Shown here piece by piece: positions 28,199 through 37,103 of a stretch of 42,081 nucleotides of DNA; position 1 is the first letter of the stretch; every line of letters starts with the position of its first letter. Under the pieces are notes generated by a model. That model was not told the DNA's origin. It ran no database searches and worked only from the letters and a program-made list of their open reading frames with translations. The translations under genes were made by a program, and so were the position numbers. Location: assembly GCA_024698865.1 (NCBI GenBank), contig JAILQS010000022.1:1-42081 (forward strand). Reading direction: 5' to 3'. Source of the DNA: Lachnospiraceae bacterium. Its GTDB lineage: Bacteria > Bacillota > Clostridia > Lachnospirales > Lachnospiraceae.

Positions 28199-30196
28199 CT
28201 ACACATCCAGGCGTGCATACTGTGCTTCTTCCATAATAAATTCCCTACGTGGAGGCACGTTGTTGCTCATAAGAATTGTCGTGATTTCATCTGCCTCTAC
28301 CGCATCGGATATCTGTATCTGAGCAAGACTTCTGGTTGCAGGATCCAATGTGGTTTCTTCCAGCTGGCTGGCATCCATTTCACCAAGACCTTTGTAGCGT
28401 TGCAACTCCAGAATTTTGTTATTCGGTACTTTTCGGAATTTCTCCAGCTCAAAGTCATTAAAAATGTAGCGTACCTTTTTTTCCTTCTCTTTTTTGGCGG
28501 TAGACTTCTTGGATTTTTTGGTACCTTTTGTTTTGGTATTGGTATCATCGTCATCCGGAAGCCCCGGTCCTTCATAAACTACCCGATAAAGAGGTGGGAG
28601 ACCGCGGTAAATCTTTCCTTCCGCAATCAACTCCGGCATAAATCGGTAGAAGAAGGTGAGCAACAGAGTGCTGATGTGAGCACCGTCTACGTCCGCATCG
28701 GTAAGGATAATAATTTTATCGTAACGTAATTTGCTGATATCAAAATCATCTCCGATACCACAACCAAAGGAGGCAATCATGGATTTGATCTCAGCATTTA
28801 CTAAAATTCGTTCCAATGTCGCTTTTTCAACGTTTAGAATTTTTCCGCGAAGTGGAAGTACTGCTTGCGTACGTCGGTTTCTTGCTGTTTTTACCGTGCC
28901 GCCGGCAGAATCACCCTCGACGATATAGAGTTCGCATTCCTGCGGTTTTTTGGAACTGCAGGCAGCAAGTTTGCCGCGGGTATCAACGTCATTTAACTGC
29001 TTCAAAGCTACATTACGTGCCTTGTCACCGGCTTTTCTCGCATTAGAGGAACGAACGGAATTCTCGAGAATTTTCTTAAGCTCCTCTACATTTTTATCAA
29101 AGTACAACTGTGCTTCCGACATAAAAATATCTTCCACAGCATTTTTGGCATCGCTGTTTCCAAGCTTTGTTTTGGTCTGACCTTCGAACTGAGGGTCAGG
29201 ATGTTTAATGGAAATGATGGCGGTAATACCATTTCGGATATCTTTTCCGTCCAGATTCTCATCCTTTTCTTTGAGGATACCAAGTTCTCTTGCATACAGA
29301 TTCATAAGTCTGGTGAGAGCCGTTTTAAAACCGGTCACCAGTGTTCCACCATCGGCCACATTGATTCGGTTACAGAAAGAGTTAATCTGTTCTGAAAAGT
29401 TTGTGGTATATTGGAATGCCATTTCCACTTCAATATCACCGCTTGTGCCTTCGATATATACGACTTCACTGTTTATCGTTTCTACGTCGCGATTCAGATA
29501 AGAAACGAAACTCTTGATTCCCTCCTTTTCGAGGTAGGTTTTTTCCGTGCCGTTAATCTCATCTATAAAGTGAAGTTTGAGATTTTTATTTAAAAATGCG
29601 ATTTCTTTTAATTTCTTTTTGATGGTCTCCGGTTTGAATTCCACCGTTTCGAAAATGGTTGGATCCGGATAAAAAGTAACCCGGGTTCCGGTATCGGACT
29701 TGTTGCATTTTCCAACGACCGGAAGCATTCCTTTTTCAAGTTTTGTAATCGGCTTTCCACCATCCTCGTACTCATCCCGATAGATACAGCCGTCTCTTCT
29801 GACTTCGACTGTCATTTTGGAAGAGAGGGCATTTACGACAGATGCACCTACACCATGCAAACCACCGGAAACCTTGTAAACGTTGTTTCCAAATTTACCA
29901 CCGGCATGCAAAACCGTGTAAACGACACGTACGGTCGGGATTTTTTTGGTTGGATGGATGTCTACAGGGACACCACGTCCGTTATCAGCAATTGTAACAC
30001 TTCCGTCTTTATGTAAAATAATTTCAATTTCAGTACAAAAACCAGCTAATTGTTCATCGATTCCGTTGTCAAGAATCTCCCAGATTAAATGATGAAGACC
30101 GCGGGTACCGGTACTTCCGATGTACATACCGGGTCTTTTACGAACGGCTTCCAAGCCTTCCAGAACAACTATTTGACTGCCATTATATTGCGCCAT
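28199..30196 (-). CDS. parE: Type II topoisomerase subunit B, ParE-like
   Basis: This 665-residue ATPase subunit has the GHKL domain (EILDNGIDEQ, DNGRGVPVD, GGLHGVGASVVNALS), the transducer, and the TOPRIM domain with EGDSAGG and DADVDGAH. A Lys-rich stretch (TKTKGTKKSKKSTAKKEK) sits in the TOPRIM region and is unusual for the family. The start at 30196 (MAQYNG) follows GGAGG; ATG 30208 lies before that site. It pairs with the ParC-like gene downstream, so ParE is favoured over GyrB. Confidence 0.9.
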   Translation of the reverse strand: MAQYNGSQIVVLEGLEAVRKRPGMYIGSTGTRGLHHLIWEILDNGIDEQLAGFCTEIEIILHKDGSVTIADNGRGVPVDIHPTKKIPTVRVVYTVLHAGGKFGNNVYKVSGGLHGVGASVVNALSSKMTVEVRRDGCIYRDEYEDGGKPITKLEKGMLPVVGKCNKSDTGTRVTFYPDPTIFETVEFKPETIKKKLKEIAFLNKNLKLHFIDEINGTEKTYLEKEGIKSFVSYLNRDVETINSEVVYIEGTSGDIEVEMAFQYTTNFSEQINSFCNRINVADGGTLVTGFKTALTRLMNLYARELGILKEKDENLDGKDIRNGITAIISIKHPDPQFEGQTKTKLGNSDAKNAVEDIFMSEAQLYFDKNVEELKKILENSVRSSNARKAGDKARNVALKQLNDVDTRGKLAACSSKKPQECELYIVEGDSAGGTVKTARNRRTQAVLPLRGKILNVEKATLERILVNAEIKSMIASFGCGIGDDFDISKLRYDKIIILTDADVDGAHISTLLLTFFYRFMPELIAEGKIYRGLPPLYRVVYEGPGLPDDDDTNTKTKGTKKSKKSTAKKEKEKKVRYIFNDFELEKFRKVPNNKILELQRYKGLGEMDASQLEETTLDPATRSLAQIQISDAVEADEITTILMSNNVPPRREFIMEEAQYARLDV

Positions 30197-30218
30197 AATA
30201 ACCTCCATTTACAAAAAA

Positions 30219-30236
30219 ACTACTATATATAGTAGT
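30219..30236. promoter_or_regulatory. 18-bp palindrome in the parE leader
   Basis: ACTACTATA (30219-30227) and TATAGTAGT (30228-30236) form a perfect palindrome about 22 bp upstream of parE. A -10-like TATACT precedes it on the minus strand. It could be an operator or a leader hairpin. Confidence 0.5.
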
Positions 30237-30302
30237 ATAATCGCGTTAAGTTTAGCATAAAAAACGTAAATAATCAAATTTACTTGATAAAATCAGACGT
30301 TT

Positions 30303-30590
30303 GGCCTTCTTTGCTTTCGCGCGGGGTGCTTGAAGTCCCGTCGGGGGCTTTCTGCTGATTTCGCGCGGGGTACCTGAAGTCCCGTCTGCGACTCTCTATC
30401 GATTTCGCACGGGTACGTTTTCACCAGTTGAACACGTAGCGGTACATAGGGTTGCAAATAACGCAACCCAAATACCGACGTGTTCAAAGCCCCGTGCGAA
30501 ACCGATAGAGAGTCGCAGACGTAATCTCCAAGAACACCCGAGGATACAAAGAAGCCCTAAAGTCCTGAACGATTAAGCAAGCAGCGAAAG
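30303..30590. repeat. Structured GC-rich repeat element between parE and lysA
   Basis: Copies at 30315-30342 and 30359-30386 (28 nt, 26 identical, start TTTCGCGCGGGGT) and a shorter third at 30403 repeat with a 44-nt period. A 30-nt arm (30384-30413) pairs with 30491-30520 with one mismatch. Nested inside are TTGAACACGT (30428-30437)/ACGTGTTCAA (30478-30487), CGGTA/TACCG and GGGTTGC (30449-30455)/GCAACCC (30463-30469). Outer pairs CTTCTTTG (30306-30313)/CAAAGAAG (30547-30554) and CTTTCGC/GCGAAAG are also visible. The element is far richer in G and C than its flanks. No convincing protein is encoded. It may be a mobile palindromic repeat or a structured RNA. Confidence 0.8.
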
Positions 30591-30646
30591 AAAATTGCCT
30601 AAACGAAGGAAACTAGCAAGAAAAATTGAATACGGCATTACGTTAC

Positions 30647-30675
30647 TTGACAAGAGTGCCGTCCTGTTTTATGAT
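30647..30675 (+). promoter_or_regulatory. lysA promoter
   Basis: TTGACA (30647-30652), 17 bp, TATGAT (30670-30675). An inverted repeat ACGGCA (30632-30637)/TGCCGT (30657-30662) flanks the -35 and could be an operator. Confidence 0.7.
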
Positions 30676-30710
30676 TTGTACCATGAAAAAAGAAAGGATG
30701 AAGTGTAATT

Positions 30711-31970
30711 ATGAGTACGAAGAAACCTTTTGTGAGTTTAGAAAAGGTAAAAGAGATTGTAAAAGAGTATCCGACTCCTTTTCATATATATGATGAAAAA
30801 GGAATACGTGAAAATGCGAGAAAGCTGAAAGAAGCTTTTTCCTGGAATAAAGGGTTTAAGGAGTATTTTGCGGTAAAAGCAACACCGAATCCGTTTATTT
30901 TAAAAATATTACAGGAAGAGGGCTGTGGAACCGATTGTTCTTCTTTGACGGAACTTATGATGTCTGAAGCTACCGGTTTTAGTGGCAGCGATATAATGTT
31001 TTCTTCCAACGTAACGCCAAAGGAAGAATTTATCAAAGCAAAAGAATTGGGTGCGTTTATTAATCTGGACGATTATACGCATATTGAGTTTTTAGAGGAG
31101 ACCTGTGGTTTGCCGGAGACAATCTTCTGTCGCTACAATCCGGGTGGAGTGTTCTCTTTAGGTACAGACATTATGGACAATCCGGGAGATGCAAAATATG
31201 GTCTTACCAAAGAACAGATGATTGATGGGTTTAAGAAACTGAAAGAGAAGGGTGTGAAGTATTTTGGTATTCACTCTTTCCTTGCAAGTAATACTGTATC
31301 GAATGAGTACTATCCAACGCTTGCGAAGATTTTGTTTGAGCTGGCTGTGGAATTGAAAGAAAAAACCGGAGCAGATATTAAGTATATCAACCTTTCCGGA
31401 GGTGTTGGAATTCCTTATACACCGGACAAGGAGCCAAATGACATTATGGTAATCGGTGAAGGTGTTCGCAAAGCATTTGAAGAAGTGCTGGTTCCTGCCG
31501 GAATGGGCGATGTTTCTATCTTTACCGAACTTGGAAGATATATGTTAGCACCGTACGGTCATCTTGTGACAAAAGCAATTCATGAGAAACACATCTATAA
31601 AGAATACATTGGTGTGGATGCGTGTGCAGTAAACCTTATGCGACCTGCAATGTATGGTGCATATCACCATATCACCGTTCTTGGCAAGGAAGATGCACCA
31701 TGCGATCACAAGTACGATGTAACCGGTTCACTGTGTGAGAACAATGATAAATTTGCAGTAGACCGTATGTTACCTAAGATTGACAAGGGTGATTATCTTG
31801 TTATTCATGATACGGGTGCACACGGCTTCGCGATGGGGTATAATTACAACGGAAAGTTAAAATCAGCGGAGTTATTGTTAAAAGAGGACGGAAGTGTACA
31901 GATGATCCGACGTGCAGAAAAGCCGGAAGATTATTTTGCGACATTTGACTTTACGGACTTTTTCAAGTAA
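30711..31970 (+). CDS. lysA: Diaminopimelate decarboxylase
   Basis: This fold-type III PLP enzyme converts meso-diaminopimelate to L-lysine, the last step of lysine synthesis. The 419-residue protein has the PLP Lys56 in YFAVKATPN, the phosphate-binding SGGVGIPY, and the substrate motif GSLCENNDK with its Cys. The enzyme is closest to DAP decarboxylases, though related carboxynorspermidine or ornithine decarboxylases share the fold. AAAGGATG precedes the ATG, and it has its own promoter. No other lysine gene is nearby. Confidence 0.88.
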   Translation: MSTKKPFVSLEKVKEIVKEYPTPFHIYDEKGIRENARKLKEAFSWNKGFKEYFAVKATPNPFILKILQEEGCGTDCSSLTELMMSEATGFSGSDIMFSSNVTPKEEFIKAKELGAFINLDDYTHIEFLEETCGLPETIFCRYNPGGVFSLGTDIMDNPGDAKYGLTKEQMIDGFKKLKEKGVKYFGIHSFLASNTVSNEYYPTLAKILFELAVELKEKTGADIKYINLSGGVGIPYTPDKEPNDIMVIGEGVRKAFEEVLVPAGMGDVSIFTELGRYMLAPYGHLVTKAIHEKHIYKEYIGVDACAVNLMRPAMYGAYHHITVLGKEDAPCDHKYDVTGSLCENNDKFAVDRMLPKIDKGDYLVIHDTGAHGFAMGYNYNGKLKSAELLLKEDGSVQMIRRAEKPEDYFATFDFTDFFK

Positions 31971-32032
31971 ACATCTGATTAATCGGATGAAGGGGATACA
32001 AATTAACAGTTTTTACGATGGAGGTATAAGTT

Positions 32033-32884
32033 ATGTTTGACAGAGTGATGATTAAACAAAATGCAAAAGCTGCTATTTCTGCGAGATATGGATTGGCGGT
32101 TGCCGGTATGTTACTCGGAGGGCTTTTGAGTGGAGCCTTTACCGGAATGAGCTCAGGTCTTAACAGTATGACACAGATACTGGTACAGGCGGGTATGGTT
32201 GGACCGGTTACGACGATTTTCATTTTTAGTTTTTTATGCTCAATATTCGGAATTATTTGTAGCTGCATTTTTGGTGCAGGTACTGCGTTCTTTTCGTATC
32301 ATATGTATACGAATCAGAATCCGGAGATTGCTGATTTATTTGCACCGTTTAAGAACAAGCAGTTCTGGCATGTAATTGGTGGCATGCTTCTTATGTCGCT
32401 TAAAATTTGGTTATGGTCCTTGCTTCTCATTATTCCGGGAATTGTGAAGGCTTATGAGTATTCTATGATTCCGTATTTATTACTGGATCGTCCGGAACTT
32501 TCCGTGAGTGAATGTTTCCGTGTATCAAAAGAAATGACATATGGACACAAATTCGATTTATTTGTTCTTGAATTATCCTTTATCGGTTGGGCACTGTTAT
32601 CGATTTTGACCTGTGGAATTTTATTTATGTTATATGTTTCACCTTATATAAGTATTGCAAACGCAGGTGCATATGCAGAGTTAAAGAGAATGAAGTATGG
32701 AGATACGACACAGACTTACGGTCAGGATGGTGGACAGTATAACGGACAGGTTGACGGACAGTTTGGCGGACAGTATAACGGACAGGTTGGCGGACAGGTT
32801 GACGGACAGTATAACGGACAGTTTGATGGACAGTTTGGCGGACAAGTTGATACACAGTCTGATAGGGATACGGACGTTGACTAG
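32033..32884 (+). CDS. DUF975-type membrane protein with Gly-Gln repeat tail
   Basis: This 283-residue protein has several hydrophobic segments (about 17-37, 60-85, 118-140, 180-205), including SLLLIIPGIVKAYEYSMIPYLL, typical of the DUF975 family of unknown function. The C-terminal tail (about 234-277) is a run of GQ-rich tetrapeptides (YNGQ, VDGQ, FGGQ) encoded by a 12-bp tandem repeat. GGAGG precedes the ATG. It lies 62 bp after lysA and ends at its own terminator. Confidence 0.85.
   Translation: MFDRVMIKQNAKAAISARYGLAVAGMLLGGLLSGAFTGMSSGLNSMTQILVQAGMVGPVTTIFIFSFLCSIFGIICSCIFGAGTAFFSYHMYTNQNPEIADLFAPFKNKQFWHVIGGMLLMSLKIWLWSLLLIIPGIVKAYEYSMIPYLLLDRPELSVSECFRVSKEMTYGHKFDLFVLELSFIGWALLSILTCGILFMLYVSPYISIANAGAYAELKRMKYGDTTQTYGQDGGQYNGQVDGQFGGQYNGQVGGQVDGQYNGQFDGQFGGQVDTQSDRDTDVD
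32732..32863 (+). repeat. 12-bp tandem repeat inside the DUF975 gene
   Basis: Eleven in-frame 12-bp units follow the pattern GGACAGNNTNNN, starting at 32732, 32744, 32756 and so on; the last two are degenerate. Each adds four residues, so changes in copy number would keep the frame. Confidence 0.92.
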
Positions 32885-32916
32885 TGCACGATACAAACAG
32901 AATATAGCTTAGGTAC

Positions 32917-32962
32917 ATACCCTTCCTGCCGGGAAAAGGATTCCGGTAAGAAGGGTATTTTT
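32917..32962 (+). terminator. Terminator after the DUF975 gene
   Basis: ATACCCTTC (32917-32925) pairs with GAAGGGTAT (32950-32958). TGCCGG/CCGGTA adds an inner stem, and T-run 32958-32962 follows. Confidence 0.88.
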
Positions 32963-33003
32963 GCGTGCATTAAAAATGTCACAGAGAGCCTTAAATCCAG
33001 ATA

Positions 33004-33031
33004 TCGACATTTTGTGGCAGTACGATATAAT
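33004..33031 (+). promoter_or_regulatory. Promoter of the intact hybrid kinase
   Basis: TCGACA (33004-33009), 16 bp, TATAAT (33026-33031). It lies downstream of an in-frame TTG at 32961, which argues against that earlier start. Confidence 0.65.
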
Positions 33032-33065
33032 GAAGTCATACTGGGGAAAGGAGTGTTCGGGGTTG

Positions 33066-36000
33066 ATGTTGGAACAAATCAAACGTAATCGCGTGGAATG
33101 GTATCGAATGATTTACATTCTGTTCGGTGTCGGACTGAATGTTCTTATGTCTGTAATCAGTCAGCATTTTCGTCTTCCACTGTATCTTGATACATTGGGA
33201 ACTGTTTTGACGGCCGGAGAATGCGGTGTATTGTCCGGTGCTTTTACAGCGCTGTTGTCGGGTGTTATTTGTGGGACAATTCAAACTATGTCCCTATATT
33301 TTTCAATTGTACAAATAGTGGTTGCGGTGATTGCAGGATTATTACTCCGTAAGGACAGCTCCTTTTCTGCGAAAAGGGTGTTTCTTTGTATTTTGTTGAC
33401 TGCTTTTTTTAGTGGAGCCATGGGAGGTCTTATCGAATGGATACTTACGGGGAATCCGGAAAATAAGCAAACCATGAACGCAATTCGTATGCTTCCAATA
33501 AAAATCGGTGAAATAAAGTGGACTACATATGCCATTGTACTTGCGGTTAGCAGTGTTGTGGATAAATTAATCACAGTGCTTGGTGCGTTGTTGATTGCAA
33601 AGCTGATACCAAAGCGTTATGGGGAACAAATCCGATACAAAAATCTGCATTTTGGCGAAATGGATATTTTGTGGAGTGACGAGGAAGAAGAAAAGAGACG
33701 TGTCATACTGCGACGGCGTATCCTGATTCTGTTATCTGTAATGGCGATTTCACTGACAGCAGTGACGGCGTGGATCAGCGTCAATGTATATACGGAAAAT
33801 GCAAGAGAAGAAAGAATAGATGTTGCCTCCGGAGTTGCGCAGCTTGTTGTAAATACAATCGATGCGGATAAAATTGAAACATATGTGGAAAATGGGCGTG
33901 AGGTGGATGGTTATGACCGGATAGAAACGATTTTGGAAGAACTGCGGGATAACACACCACTGATAGATTATGTCTATGTTTATCGCATGTTGCCGACCGG
34001 ATACGAAGTGGTTTTCGATCAGGCGGCAGAAGGTGATGTTCCGTATGAGCCGGGGACAAAAGTGGATTATGAGGATGTGATACTGCCGTATAAAGCACAG
34101 TTGTTGCGGGGAATTGGAATTCCACCGTTAGAAACAGACGATGTCTACGGATGGTACATTACCGTGTATAAACCGATTTTGGACTCGAAAGGAAAATGCG
34201 CGGCGTATGTATGCGTAGATGTTTCCATGGCAGGTTTGCGGGCATACATCCGAGGCTTTATGCTTCGGGTAATTCTGATTGCAATTAGTTTTCTGCTGTT
34301 TTCTTTGGGGCTTGGTATTCATATGGCTTCCAACTATCACAGTGTTATAGATAAGCAGTATAAAAGGGCTAAAAAAGCAAAAGCAGAAGCGGATCGTGCG
34401 AACAGTGCGAAATCAAGATTTCTTGCAAATATGTCACACGAAATACGAACGCCAATCAATACCATTATGGGTATGGGCGAAATGATATTGCGAGAAGATG
34501 GCAATAATGTACCAAAGGAATACAAAGAAGCGGTAACCGGATATGCGACAGACATTAAGAATGCATCGGAATTGCTTCTGTCTATCATAAATGATATTCT
34601 GGATTTATCGAAAATAGAATCCGGAAAAATGAATCTGGTGGAACAGGAATATGAAGTAAAGGAGTCGCTTCGTTCCATTATCAATATGATTCGGGTACGT
34701 GGAAATGAGAAATCGTTGGAGTTTAAAGTCGATATAGACGAGAATCTTCCGTCAAAATTGTATGGAGACGCACAAAAAATAAAGCAGGTCATTTTAAATC
34801 TGCTGACAAATGCAGTAAAATATACAGAAAAGGGTAGTTTTACACTGCGTATTGCCGTTCAGGATTATCATATGGACAGTGGTTCAAACTACTACATTAA
34901 TAATGACTATGACCGGGACGAGGATACGGATTGTGAGGAATTTCATGGGAAATGCATGGTATACATTGGTGTAAAAGATACCGGCATTGGTGTGAAACCG
35001 GAAGAGTTGGAAAAACTGTTTCTGGCATTTGAACGCCTGGACGAAAAACGTAACAGTGGCATCCAGGGAACCGGACTAGGACTCAATCTTTCCAGACAAT
35101 TTGTAGAACTGATGGGAAGCCGGTTGCAATGCGACAGCGTATATGGAGAAGGCTCCACCTTTTATTTTATTATAGAACAAAAAATTGTGGACCCTACTCC
35201 AATCGGAGCCATAGAGGAAGGAGAAATGAAGGCGGTAAATGAGCCGTATATTCCGTTATTTACAGCACCGAAAGGCAGAGTACTTGTCGTAGATGACAAT
35301 GCCATGAATCTACAGGTTATCCTTGGACTCTTGAAGGCAACGAAACTGAAGCTTACGACAGCAAGCAGTGGAAAAGAGTGTCTGGAACTGCTTGCAAAGG
35401 AAGATTTTCACCTTATTCTTCTGGATCATATGATGCCGGAAATGGATGGGATTGAGACACTTGCAAAGATAAGGGAGAACCATCCCGAACTACCGGTGAT
35501 TGCCCTTACTGCAAATGTGGCAAATGATGGCAAAAGCTTTTATCAAAAGGCAGGTTTTCAAGATTATCTGGCAAAACCGGTGGAATCGGATGCACTGGAG
35601 CAAATGCTGCGTGAATATCTTCCGAAAGAGGTATTGGAGGAAGTGGATGAGGCAGAATATATCGCCAATGCAAAGAAAGAAGAAACGGCAAAGGGCTATG
35701 AGTGGTTGTATGATACAGAAGGCGTAGATGTGAAGCTGGGTATAAAGTATTGTGGCGGAAGTGAGGAATTCATTCAATCGCTTCATACATTTTACGACAC
35801 CTTAGAAGAAAATGCCGAGGTTATCGAAACGACCTGGAAGACAAAAGATATGGAATTGTATACGATAAAGGTACACGCACTTAAGAGTTCGGCAAGAATT
35901 ATCGGTGCTATGGAACTTTCGCAATTGGCGAAGGAGCTGGAGGATGCCGGAAAGGAAAACAATGTGACCTTTATAGATGAGAACACAGAAAAACTTCTTG

Positions 36001-36305
36001 CGGATTACCGTAGTTATCTGGTGAAGCTGCAAAAGCTTAAGACAGATGGCGTAGAGAATCCGGAAACAAAAGAAATGATTCCAAAAGAGGAGCTGGATGG
36101 GGTATATGAAGCATTAAAAGAAGTGCTTCCTCAGATGGATTTCGATGCGGTAGAGATGATTCTTGCAGAGACGGGAAATTATCAACTTCCGGAAAAAGAC
36201 AGGATTGTTCTTGAAAAAATAGAAAAATACCTTAAGAAACTTGACTGGGATGGTATGCACCGATATGCTGTAGAGGAAGGCTTACTGGATAAGGAACAGA
36301 TATAG
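33066..36305 (+). CDS. Intact hybrid histidine kinase with membrane sensor, receiver and HPt
   Basis: This 1079-residue protein starts with about five or six membrane helices (15-182; LYLDTLGTVLTAGECG resembles ECF-transporter S components), an extracytoplasmic Cache-like region (about 240-390) flanked by helices at 218-238 and 398-418, then HisKA with His458 in MSHEIRTP, HATPase (NLLTNAVKYTE, DTGIG, GTGLGL), a receiver (VVDD, Asp787, Lys837) and an HPt domain with His937. A C-terminal helical region (1011-1079) is shared with the second pseudokinase. An acidic insertion (about 603-628) splits the ATPase. AAAGGAG (33047-33053) favours TTG 33063 or ATG 33066. All catalytic motifs are present, unlike the two paralogues. 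A two-receiver protein follows 30 bp later. Confidence 0.92.
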   Translation: MLEQIKRNRVEWYRMIYILFGVGLNVLMSVISQHFRLPLYLDTLGTVLTAGECGVLSGAFTALLSGVICGTIQTMSLYFSIVQIVVAVIAGLLLRKDSSFSAKRVFLCILLTAFFSGAMGGLIEWILTGNPENKQTMNAIRMLPIKIGEIKWTTYAIVLAVSSVVDKLITVLGALLIAKLIPKRYGEQIRYKNLHFGEMDILWSDEEEEKRRVILRRRILILLSVMAISLTAVTAWISVNVYTENAREERIDVASGVAQLVVNTIDADKIETYVENGREVDGYDRIETILEELRDNTPLIDYVYVYRMLPTGYEVVFDQAAEGDVPYEPGTKVDYEDVILPYKAQLLRGIGIPPLETDDVYGWYITVYKPILDSKGKCAAYVCVDVSMAGLRAYIRGFMLRVILIAISFLLFSLGLGIHMASNYHSVIDKQYKRAKKAKAEADRANSAKSRFLANMSHEIRTPINTIMGMGEMILREDGNNVPKEYKEAVTGYATDIKNASELLLSIINDILDLSKIESGKMNLVEQEYEVKESLRSIINMIRVRGNEKSLEFKVDIDENLPSKLYGDAQKIKQVILNLLTNAVKYTEKGSFTLRIAVQDYHMDSGSNYYINNDYDRDEDTDCEEFHGKCMVYIGVKDTGIGVKPEELEKLFLAFERLDEKRNSGIQGTGLGLNLSRQFVELMGSRLQCDSVYGEGSTFYFIIEQKIVDPTPIGAIEEGEMKAVNEPYIPLFTAPKGRVLVVDDNAMNLQVILGLLKATKLKLTTASSGKECLELLAKEDFHLILLDHMMPEMDGIETLAKIRENHPELPVIALTANVANDGKSFYQKAGFQDYLAKPVESDALEQMLREYLPKEVLEEVDEAEYIANAKKEETAKGYEWLYDTEGVDVKLGIKYCGGSEEFIQSLHTFYDTLEENAEVIETTWKTKDMELYTIKVHALKSSARIIGAMELSQLAKELEDAGKENNVTFIDENTEKLLADYRSYLVKLQKLKTDGVENPETKEMIPKEELDGVYEALKEVLPQMDFDAVEMILAETGNYQLPEKDRIVLEKIEKYLKKLDWDGMHRYAVEEGLLDKEQI

Positions 36306-36335
36306 ACAGACGGCTAAACAAAAAGGAGAACGGAC

Positions 36336-37100
36336 ATGATATTAAAAAAAGTATTGGTAATTGCAGAAAAGGAAACGCTTCTTGTGAGAGTTCTGATCAA
36401 AAAAACACAGGATGCAGGAATAGAAGCGATATATGCGCCTCTGGATGTGGATCTTATAGATATGATGTGGGAGGATATCTCAGCAGTTGTATTCTATATG
36501 GATCTGGGAGTGTCTTTGCCTAAGGATGTGTATGCATATCTGCGGGATAAACTGGAAGAGGAAGACAAACATATGATTCTGATTGGTGATAAAACAGATA
36601 TTCAGGATGTTACCAAAATGATTTCGGGCAATTTGATATACAAGAGCCTTATGCGTCCGTTGGATAATGATGTGTATATAGAAACGTTGGAAGAGATGCT
36701 GGACAAATTAAAAAAAGGTGAGTTGCACAAGAGTATTCTGGTGGTTGATGATGATCCTACTTATCTGGGTCTGGTAAGGGAGTGGCTCCGTGATTCCTAT
36801 CGTGTAGCTATGGTTCCCTCCGGTTTGCAGGCAATCAAATGGCTTGCCAAAAACAAGGCAGATTTGATTCTTTTGGACTACGAAATGCCGGTTACAAGCG
36901 GCCCGCAGGTATTGGAGATGCTTCGGAGCGAAGAAGAAACCAAAAATATTCCGGTTATATTCTTAACCGGTAAGAGTGATAGGGAAAGTGTCTTGTCGGT
37001 GGTTGAATTAAAGCCGGAGGGATATCTTCTCAAGAACATTGAGAAAAAAGAATTATTGCTAAAAATAAAAGCTTTCTTTGATGAATACAGCAGGAGATAG
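36336..37100 (+). CDS. Double receiver-domain protein without output domain
   Basis: This 254-residue protein has two CheY-like domains. REC1 (about 4-125) lacks the acidic pair (VIAEKE) and a clear phosphoacceptor context (VVFYMDLG). REC2 (about 132-252) is canonical: VVDDDP, Asp181 in LDYEMPVTSG, Thr211 and Lys233. No effector domain is present. It lies 30 bp after the intact kinase and 3 bp before a metallophosphoesterase, so the three are probably cotranscribed. It resembles the triple-receiver protein downstream of the first pseudokinase, lacking its third domain. Confidence 0.88.
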   Translation: MILKKVLVIAEKETLLVRVLIKKTQDAGIEAIYAPLDVDLIDMMWEDISAVVFYMDLGVSLPKDVYAYLRDKLEEEDKHMILIGDKTDIQDVTKMISGNLIYKSLMRPLDNDVYIETLEEMLDKLKKGELHKSILVVDDDPTYLGLVREWLRDSYRVAMVPSGLQAIKWLAKNKADLILLDYEMPVTSGPQVLEMLRSEEETKNIPVIFLTGKSDRESVLSVVELKPEGYLLKNIEKKELLLKIKAFFDEYSRR

Positions 37101-37103
37101 AGC

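Noticed and set aside
30315-30417. 44-nt period repeats as a possible CRISPR array
   Set aside because: Only two full copies exist, the spacing segments are themselves related, and no cas gene is near.
30293-30487. Minus-strand 64-codon ORF in the repeat element
   Set aside because: It is Arg and Pro rich with no recognisable domain, and its sequence is set by the palindromes and tandem repeats.
32961-33065. Upstream TTG start for the intact hybrid kinase
   Set aside because: It overlaps the preceding terminator and lies before the promoter at 33004-33031; the ribosome site is at 33047-33053.
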